A stretch of DNA of 64,000 nucleotides, from contig NZ_JOCX01000029.1 of NCBI RefSeq assembly GCF_000717915.1, positions 1-64,000 on the forward strand, read 5' to 3'. This stretch comes from Streptomyces sp. NRRL S-244 (GTDB lineage Bacteria; Actinomycetota; Actinomycetes; Streptomycetales; Streptomycetaceae). Below the pieces are notes generated by a model. That model did no database searches, was not told the origin of the DNA, and was given only the letters and a program-made list of their open reading frames with translations. Below are positions 62,600 through 64,000 of the stretch, piece by piece; the first letter of the stretch is position 1, and the number at the start of each line of letters is the position of its first letter. The position numbers were made by a program, and so were the translations under genes.

Positions 62600-63909
62600 T
62601 GGCCCTCACCGGACGCGCCGCCCTGCTGGCGGCCCTCGGCAGCATCCCCGTCGGCATCCTGGAACCGAGCTGGACGGGGATGCTCGCCGTCAACGGCACC
62701 CTCGCCCTGGCCTGCGCCGTCGACTACGCCCTCGCCGCCCCGGTCCGCGGGCTCACCCTCACCCGCTCGGGCGACACCTCCGTGCGCCTCGGCGAGCCCG
62801 CGGAGGTCCACCTCACCGTCACCAACCCGGGCACCCGCCCGCTGCGCGCCCGCGTCCGCGACGCCTGGCCCCCCAGCAGCTGGCTCCCGGGCACCGAGAC
62901 CGACGCCTCCCGGCACACCCTGGCGATCCCGGCCGGCGAACGCCGCCGCATCACCACCCGGCTGCTGCCCACCCGCCGCGGGGACCGGCGGGCCGACCGC
63001 GTGACGATCCGCTCGTACGGGCCGCTCGGCCTGCTCGCCCGCCAGGGCACCCACACCGTCCCCTGGACGGTCCGGGTCCTGCCGCCCTTCACCAGCCGCA
63101 AGCACCTCCCCTCGCGCCTGGCCCGCCTGCGCGAACTGGACGGCCGCACGAGCGTCCTGACCCGCGGCGAGGGCACCGAGTTCGACAGCCTCCGCGACTA
63201 CGTCCCCGGCGACGACACCCGCTCGATCGACTGGCGGGCCACCGCCCGCCAGAACAAGGTCGCCGTCCGCACCTGGCGCCCGGAACGCGACCGGCACATC
63301 CTGATCTGCCTGGACACCGGCCGCACCTCGGCGGGCCGCGTCGGCGACGCCCCCCGCCTGGACTCGGCCATGGACGCGGCCCTGCTGCTGGCCGCGCTCG
63401 CCTCCCGCGCCGGCGACCGCGTCGACCTGCTGGCCCACGACCGCCGCACCCGCGCCCAGGTCCAGGGCCGCTCGGCCGGCGACGTGCTCCCTGCCTTCGT
63501 CAACGCCATGGCCACGCTGGAACCGGAGCTCGTCGAAACCGACGCCCGAACGCTGGTCTCCACCATCCTCCGCAACGCCCCGCGCCGGTCCCTGGTGGTC
63601 CTCCTGACGAGCCTGGACGCCGCCCCGACAGAGGAAGGCCTGCTCCCGCTCCTCCCCCGCCTCACGCAACGCCACACGGTCCTGCTGGCCTCGGTGGCGG
63701 ACCCCCGCGTCGAGGAGATGACACGGTCCCGCGGCACTCTCGACGCGGTCTACGAGGCCGCGGCCGGCACCCAGTCCCAGGCCACCCGCCGCCGCACGGC
63801 GGACCAGCTGTCCCGCCACGGAGTCCACGTGGTCGACGCCACCCCGGACACCCTGGCCCCCGCCCTGGCCGACGCCTACCTCTCCCTGAAGGCCGCGGGC
63901 CGCCTCTAG
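62599..63909 (+). CDS. DUF58 domain protein
   Basis: A 436-residue protein. Two short hydrophobic segments at the N-terminus are followed by a beta-rich domain and the DUF58 signature GTEFDSLRDYVPGDDTRSID with WRATARQNKVAVRTW. A VWA-like fold follows (ILICLDTGRTSAG). It is the expected MoxR partner. The stop of moxR and this start overlap by one base (TGATG). Confidence 0.92.
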   Translation: MALTGRAALLAALGSIPVGILEPSWTGMLAVNGTLALACAVDYALAAPVRGLTLTRSGDTSVRLGEPAEVHLTVTNPGTRPLRARVRDAWPPSSWLPGTETDASRHTLAIPAGERRRITTRLLPTRRGDRRADRVTIRSYGPLGLLARQGTHTVPWTVRVLPPFTSRKHLPSRLARLRELDGRTSVLTRGEGTEFDSLRDYVPGDDTRSIDWRATARQNKVAVRTWRPERDRHILICLDTGRTSAGRVGDAPRLDSAMDAALLLAALASRAGDRVDLLAHDRRTRAQVQGRSAGDVLPAFVNAMATLEPELVETDARTLVSTILRNAPRRSLVVLLTSLDAAPTEEGLLPLLPRLTQRHTVLLASVADPRVEEMTRSRGTLDAVYEAAAGTQSQATRRRTADQLSRHGVHVVDATPDTLAPALADAYLSLKAAGRL

Positions 63910-63959
63910 CCGGTGTCCGACTGGCTACGCTGGTCGGGCACCCACCGGGAGGACCCGCC

Positions 63960-64000
63960 ATGGCCGACTTCACCCCCGAGCAGATGCGCCGCATGCACGA
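63960..64000 (+). CDS. Partial gene at the window end
   Basis: Only 13 complete codons are present, starting MADFTPEQMRRMH. GGGAGGA lies 6 nt before the ATG, so the start is credible. It is 50 bp downstream of the DUF58 gene and probably belongs to the same operon. Too short to identify. Confidence 0.6.
   Translation, partial: MADFTPEQMRRMH

Overview
This window is chromosomal DNA from a high-GC actinomycete, almost certainly Streptomyces. The support is very high GC with G/C-ending codons, many GTG starts, TTA as a rare codon, and gene content I associate with the Streptomyces core chromosome: an NnaR-type nitrate regulator, paired PkaA/PkaB-like kinases, a giant NAD-glutamate dehydrogenase, MtrAB-LpqB, and tmRNA next to smpB. 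Family names come from motif recognition and memory of these families; no database search was run.

Layout. 0-7 kb: GH20 hexosaminidase, DUF3039, YqgE, murA, HU (hupA) and an ACT-malic enzyme. 7-15 kb: a HelD-like RNA polymerase-associated helicase, a CGNR regulator, a MITE-like element, a GNAT, the NnaR-type HemD/winged-helix regulator with a candidate GlnR box, then a divergent LysR/MFS pair. 15-21 kb: ssrA (tmRNA), smpB, S41 protease, ftsX, ftsE and prfB, interrupted by one small opposite-strand zinc-ribbon membrane protein. 21-30 kb: a short leader peptide and an IPNS-like oxygenase, two membrane Ser/Thr kinases, and a large FHA/FtsK-EssC-like ATPase. 30-34 kb: a carbohydrate ABC importer (lipoprotein and two permeases, no ATPase). 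34-39 kb: a wall-glycopolymer module (GT2-TagF fusion, TetR regulator, TagGH exporter). 39-46 kb: NAD-GDH, a HAD phosphatase, DUF6912 and an Rv3235-family protein. 46-54 kb: secA, GNAT, a YcaQ-like protein, an orphan NarL regulator, HPF and ComF. 54-64 kb: lpqB-mtrB-mtrA, then a divergent, tightly coupled five-gene operon of membrane/DUF4129/DUF4350/MoxR/DUF58 proteins, with a sixth gene cut by the window end.

Much of the window concerns envelope biology and its control: murA, FtsEX, the S41 protease, membrane kinases with PASTA-less tails, a teichoic-acid-type polymer polymerase and exporter, SecA, and MtrAB-LpqB. Ribosome maintenance is a second theme (tmRNA/SmpB, RF2, HPF). Nitrogen and central metabolism is a third (NnaR, NAD-GDH, malic enzyme).

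The observations I rate highest are: a conserved-looking leader peptide, apparently leaderless, upstream of the oxygenase; rare TTA (bldA) codons in the sugar-binding lipoprotein and in the S41 protease; a Cna-B/transthyretin-like domain inserted in an extracellular loop of a sugar permease; an EssC-like FHA-ATPase with an arginine Walker A and no membrane helices next to two kinases; an intergenic-type Streptomyces repeat captured inside that gene's linker; and a 161-bp MITE-like element. I did not see a wholly new multi-gene system. Most of the window is ordinary Streptomyces core genome.
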